This document shows, piece by piece, positions 61,390 through 64,000 of a stretch of DNA of 64,000 nucleotides. Below the pieces are notes generated by a model. It did not search any database. It was not told the origin of the DNA and was given only the letters and a program-made list of their open reading frames with translations. The position numbers and the translations under genes were made by a program. The first letter of the stretch is position 1. Each line of letters begins with the position of its first letter. The DNA comes from Actinacidiphila oryziradicis. Lineage in GTDB: Bacteria; Actinomycetota; Actinomycetes; Streptomycetales; Streptomycetaceae. The DNA lies in NCBI RefSeq assembly GCF_005047355.1, contig NZ_SUMC01000025.1, positions 1-64,000 on the forward strand, given 5' to 3'.

Positions 61390-62658
61390 ATGGAATGGGG
61401 GACCGCGCGGGTCCTGCGCGACCGCGATGCGGGCCTGTACCTGGGCGGAGTGCTCATCTCCGGCTTCGGCAGCTCCGCGATGCTCTTGGTCGCGGGGATC
61501 TGGGTGAAGTCCCTGACAAACTCCAACAGCCTTGCGGCGCTGGCCGGTTTCTGCGTATGGGCGCCCATGTGGCTCGGCCCGCTCATCGGTACCCTCGCCG
61601 ACCGGGTCCGCCGTCGCCCGCTGCTGGTCGCGGTGAACACCGGCCTGGCCCTCCTGCTCCCCGTCCTGCTCGGCGTCCGCTCCAGCCACGGCGTCTGGCT
61701 GATCTTCGCCGTCCTCTTCCTCTACGGCACCGCCTCCGTGCTGTGCGACGCGGCGGAGGCCGCCATCGTCACCGCCACCGTCCCCGACGCGCTGCGCGGC
61801 GACTTCAACGGCCTCCGCATGACCGCCAACGAGGCCATGAAGCTCCTGGCCCCGCTCATCGGCGCCGGGCTCTTCGCCCGCTACGGCGGTGGCCCGGTCG
61901 CCCTGCTCGACGCCGTCACCTTCGCCCTCGCCGCCCTTGTCTTCGCCCTGCTGCGGGTACGGGAAGCGGCCCCGGCCCCGCTCACCACGGGCGGCTGGCG
62001 CACGCAGACCGCCGAGGGCATCCGCTATCTGCGGCGGCATCCGGCGCTGCGCCGCCTGGTGGGCGTCGGCTCCGCCGCGATGCTGCTCTCCGCTCTCAGC
62101 AGCTCCGCGATCTACGCGGTCGTCGACGCGGGGCTGCACCGCTCTCCGGCCTTCACCGGAGTGCTCTACTCCGTGCAGGGCGCCGGCTCCGTCGTCGGCG
62201 GACTCCTCGCCGGTCCGCTGCTGCGCCGGATGCCGGAACGGCTCTTCGCCGCCGCCGGGATGGCCGTTTTCGCCACCGGCATCGCTCTACGGGCCGTCCC
62301 CTTGACCGCCGCCGTCCTCGCGGGGAGCGGCTCGATCGGCGTCGGGCTGCCGTGGGTGATCGTCGCCGGGCTGACCGCCGTCCAGCGCGAGACCCCGGGG
62401 GACCTCATCGGCCGTGTCGCCGCCACCGCGAGCACCGTCGTCTTCGCCCCTACGGCGCTGGGGAGCCTCGTGGGCGCCGGGCTGGTCGCCGTCGTCGACT
62501 ACCGAGTGCTGCTGGGCTCGCTCGGTGTGGCGGGCGCGGTGGTGGCGGTGGCGGCGTCAGGGGCGCTGCGGCGGGGCGGGGTGCGGGACCGGGGAACGGG
62601 GCCGGACACGGCGCCGGTTCAGGAGGCCGGTCCAAGCTCCAGCCGCAGCCGCAGGTAG
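61390..62658 (+). CDS. MFS transporter (MFS_3/EntS-like)
   Basis: 422 aa from the ATG at 61390, six bases after GAAGGA. About 12 transmembrane helices: DAGLYLGGVLISGFGSSAMLL, motif A IGTLADRVRRRPLLV, VLCDAAEAAIVTATVPD with RMTANEAMKLLAPLIGAGLF, typical of MFS_3 exporters adjacent to ArsR genes. The C-terminus is Arg/Ser-rich (GPSSSRSRR) and its last 40 bases overlap the 3' end of the convergent GNAT gene. Export of a small molecule is likely; substrate unknown. Confidence 0.9.
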   Translation: MEWGTARVLRDRDAGLYLGGVLISGFGSSAMLLVAGIWVKSLTNSNSLAALAGFCVWAPMWLGPLIGTLADRVRRRPLLVAVNTGLALLLPVLLGVRSSHGVWLIFAVLFLYGTASVLCDAAEAAIVTATVPDALRGDFNGLRMTANEAMKLLAPLIGAGLFARYGGGPVALLDAVTFALAALVFALLRVREAAPAPLTTGGWRTQTAEGIRYLRRHPALRRLVGVGSAAMLLSALSSSAIYAVVDAGLHRSPAFTGVLYSVQGAGSVVGGLLAGPLLRRMPERLFAAAGMAVFATGIALRAVPLTAAVLAGSGSIGVGLPWVIVAGLTAVQRETPGDLIGRVAATASTVVFAPTALGSLVGAGLVAVVDYRVLLGSLGVAGAVVAVAASGALRRGGVRDRGTGPDTAPVQEAGPSSSRSRR

Positions 62659-63140
62659 TCCGCCCCGCCGGGGCCCGGGGTGCGCTCGCCGTCGGGGCGC
62701 CAGCCGTGGCGGGTGTAGAAGGCGAGGGCGCGGGGGTTGCGCTCCCAGGCGGAGAGGGTGCCGTAAGGGATCGACGCGTCGCGCAGCGTCCGCACGTAGG
62801 CGTCGTGGAGGAGCGAGCCTATGCCGCGGCCCCAGTTGTCCGGGCGTACATGGATCTGGTGCAGTTCGCCGGTCGTGCCGATGGCCAGAATGCCGAGGAC
62901 CGCCGATGCGTCCGGGTCAGCTTCGCGTACGGCGCAGAGCGTGGTCCGGTCGGTGCTGCGGATCGCCCGGGCCCAGCCGGCGATGCGGTCGGCGTGCTCG
63001 GCGGGGGTGCAGATCTCCGCGTCGTCGAGGCCGCCCGCGCGGTAGTAGGCGGTACGGGCCTCGGTGTGGACGGAGACCATCGCGTCGAGGTCGGCCGGGG
63101 TCGCGGGGCGGACGGTGATGTCAGCGGGTGATGTCTGCAT
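62619..63140 (-). CDS. GNAT family N-acetyltransferase
   Basis: 173 aa from the ATG at 63140. One GNAT domain: ITVRPATPADLDAMVSVH, the cofactor-binding ELHQIHVRPDNWGRGIGSLLHDAYV (motif A, Q/R-x-x-G-x-G/A as NWGRGIG) and LSAWERNPRALAFYTRHGWRPDG (motif B). It is of the RimI-like small-molecule or peptide type. Its 3' end overlaps the MFS gene by 40 bases tail to tail. It diverges from the ArsR-like gene at 63282. Confidence 0.9.
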   Translation of the reverse strand: MQTSPADITVRPATPADLDAMVSVHTEARTAYYRAGGLDDAEICTPAEHADRIAGWARAIRSTDRTTLCAVREADPDASAVLGILAIGTTGELHQIHVRPDNWGRGIGSLLHDAYVRTLRDASIPYGTLSAWERNPRALAFYTRHGWRPDGERTPGPGGADYLRLRLELGPAS

Positions 63141-63171
63141 GGCCGTTCCGACGTCCGCGGGAGGCTTCTCG

Positions 63172-63206
63172 GTTGCCCGTTGCCCGTTGCCCGTTGCCCG
63201 TTGCCC
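63172..63206. repeat. five tandem copies of GTTGCCC
   Basis: Exact heptamers at 63172, 63179, 63186, 63193 and 63200, then a degenerate sixth (GTTGCCT, 63209). The array lies in the divergent promoter region between the GNAT and ArsR-like genes, 30-66 bases upstream of the GNAT start. Confidence 0.9.
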
Positions 63207-63246
63207 GCGTTGCCTGTTGGCGTCCCATCCGACAGGGATTTCATCC

Positions 63247-63264
63247 TTGACAAGAATATTTGTC
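63247..63264 (+). promoter_or_regulatory. candidate operator/promoter of the ArsR-like gene
   Basis: TTGACA (63247-63252) overlaps an inverted repeat GACAA-N6-TTGTC (63249-63264) with an A/T-rich centre, the usual form of ArsR operators. It is 17 bases upstream of the ATG at 63282, suggesting autoregulation. Confidence 0.45.
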
Positions 63265-63281
63265 GGTGGAACGCTGGTCGT

Positions 63282-63911
63282 ATGTTCGATGTGGCAGTGA
63301 TAGACGATCCGGCCGCCGCCGAGATATCGCTGGACCCGGTGCGGGCCCGGCTGCTCGCCGCGCTGGCCGAGCCCGGCTCGGCCAGCACGCTGGCCGTCCG
63401 GGCCGGGCTGACCCGGCAGAAGGCCAATTACCACCTCAGGGCGCTGGAGCGGCACGGCCTGGTCGAGCTGGTCGAGGAGCGTCGCAAGGGGAATTGCACG
63501 GAGCGCGTACTGCAGGCGACCGCTGCGTCCTATGTGATCTCCCCGACCGCGCTGCCCGAGGTGGCCCCCGACCCTTCCCGGGCCCCGGACCAGCTGTCCG
63601 CCCGCTGGCTGCTCGCTCTCGCGGCCCGGCTGGTTCAGGAGGTCGGCGGGCTCATAGCCGGCGCGACCGCCGCCCGGCAGCGCCTGGCGACGTTCGCCAT
63701 CGACAGCGAGATCCGGTTCGCCTCGGCCGCCGACCGGGCCGCGTTCGCCGAGGAGCTCACCGGCACCCTCGCTGCCCTGGTCGGCAAGTACCACGACGAG
63801 ACGGCGGAAGGCGGCCGACCGCACCGCCTCGTCGTCGCCCTGCACCCAAGCGTCTCTGGAACTCTTAAGGATCCTGGGTCATCGCGTGGCCCCGAGGGGT
63901 GGAAGCGGTGA
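63282..63911 (+). CDS. ArsR-like winged-helix regulator
   Basis: 209 aa from the ATG at 63282, about 11 bases after GGTGGA. HTH region: SLDPVRARLLAALAEPGSASTLAVRAGLTRQKANYHLRALERHGLVELVEE, with the recognition helix in TRQKANYHLRALE, then a wing (RRKGNCTERVLQATA). The C-terminal half is helical (RWLLALAARLVQEVGGLIAGATAARQRL) with an effector-type beta part. Regulators of this shape are usually followed by an SRPBCC/AHSA1 gene; the downstream frame is cut by the window. The stop overlaps the next GTG. Confidence 0.88.
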   Translation: MFDVAVIDDPAAAEISLDPVRARLLAALAEPGSASTLAVRAGLTRQKANYHLRALERHGLVELVEERRKGNCTERVLQATAASYVISPTALPEVAPDPSRAPDQLSARWLLALAARLVQEVGGLIAGATAARQRLATFAIDSEIRFASAADRAAFAEELTGTLAALVGKYHDETAEGGRPHRLVVALHPSVSGTLKDPGSSRGPEGWKR

Positions 63912-64000
63912 CGAGCGCGGACGAGTCCGGGCCGATCCTTGGGCAGAGCCCGTGTGCGGCGTCACTGGCGGTGACGAGGTGCCAGCGTCTGGACTGTGCC
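63908..64000 (+). CDS. possible coupled ORF, cut by window end
   Basis: GTG at 63908 overlaps the stop of the ArsR-like gene (GTGA), and the frame stays open for 31 codons to the window edge, starting TSADESGPILGQSPCAA. Position suggests a coupled partner gene, but the visible part matches no family I recognise, including the start of SRPBCC proteins. Confidence 0.3.
   Translation, partial: MTSADESGPILGQSPCAASLAVTRCQRLDCA

Overview
The window is about 64 kb of very GC-rich actinobacterial chromosome. Codon use, GTG and TTG starts, translationally coupled genes, streptogrisin-type proteases, a SepF-like protein of the SflA type and familiar gene order all point to Streptomyces or a close relative. 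It begins with the tail of an rRNA operon (23S end, 5S, terminator).

Left part (0.5-36 kb): a conserved housekeeping block. Its order matches the actinobacterial series TPR protein, HAD phosphatase, small protein, tlyA, NAD kinase, recN, two envelope-type genes, pyrG, NUDIX, parA, scpA, scpB, rluB, cmk, der (the mycobacterial Rv1691-Rv1713 order), with aroH-tyrA inserted before cmk. The xerD gene expected after the NUDIX gene is absent. That position holds about 1.1 kb of repeat-rich non-coding DNA, a STAND/TPR protein and alanine dehydrogenase. ParA is followed by an overlapping ribbon-helix-helix gene, then scpA and scpB, so chromosome segregation and condensation functions share one transcription unit.

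At 27.7-29.2 kb is a damaged module: an intact RlaP/COG3541-like nucleotidyltransferase, translationally coupled to a broken ADP-ribosylglycohydrolase, fused by an apparent deletion to the beginning of a second nucleotidyltransferase on the other strand. This gene set resembles predicted RNA-repair/ADP-ribose conflict systems and is the best candidate here for a little-described system. A three-gene redox operon (secreted protein, DUF6529 membrane protein, Rieske lipoprotein) follows.

Middle part (36-48 kb): small conserved proteins, a 23-bp inverted-repeat (MITE-like) element, a stand-alone cytochrome c oxidase subunit I, an aldehyde dehydrogenase/DUF779 pair, an I78 inhibitor-like protein, a PAP2 phosphatase, a GT-C glycosyltransferase, a DHA2 exporter, an acyl-CoA dehydrogenase and sflA.

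Right part (48-64 kb): accessory genes. These are a redox cluster (FAD/NAD(P)-binding protein, LLM oxidoreductase, a leftover LLM tail, DUF1684), three secreted S1 proteases of which two share an identical 218-bp tract, several regulators (winged helix, WYL, two ArsR-like), a slipin, two GNAT proteins and an MFS transporter. The window ends inside a possible gene coupled to the last ArsR-like regulator.

All functions are inferred from recognisable motifs and context; no database search was run. Start sites were chosen by ribosome binding site and family length.
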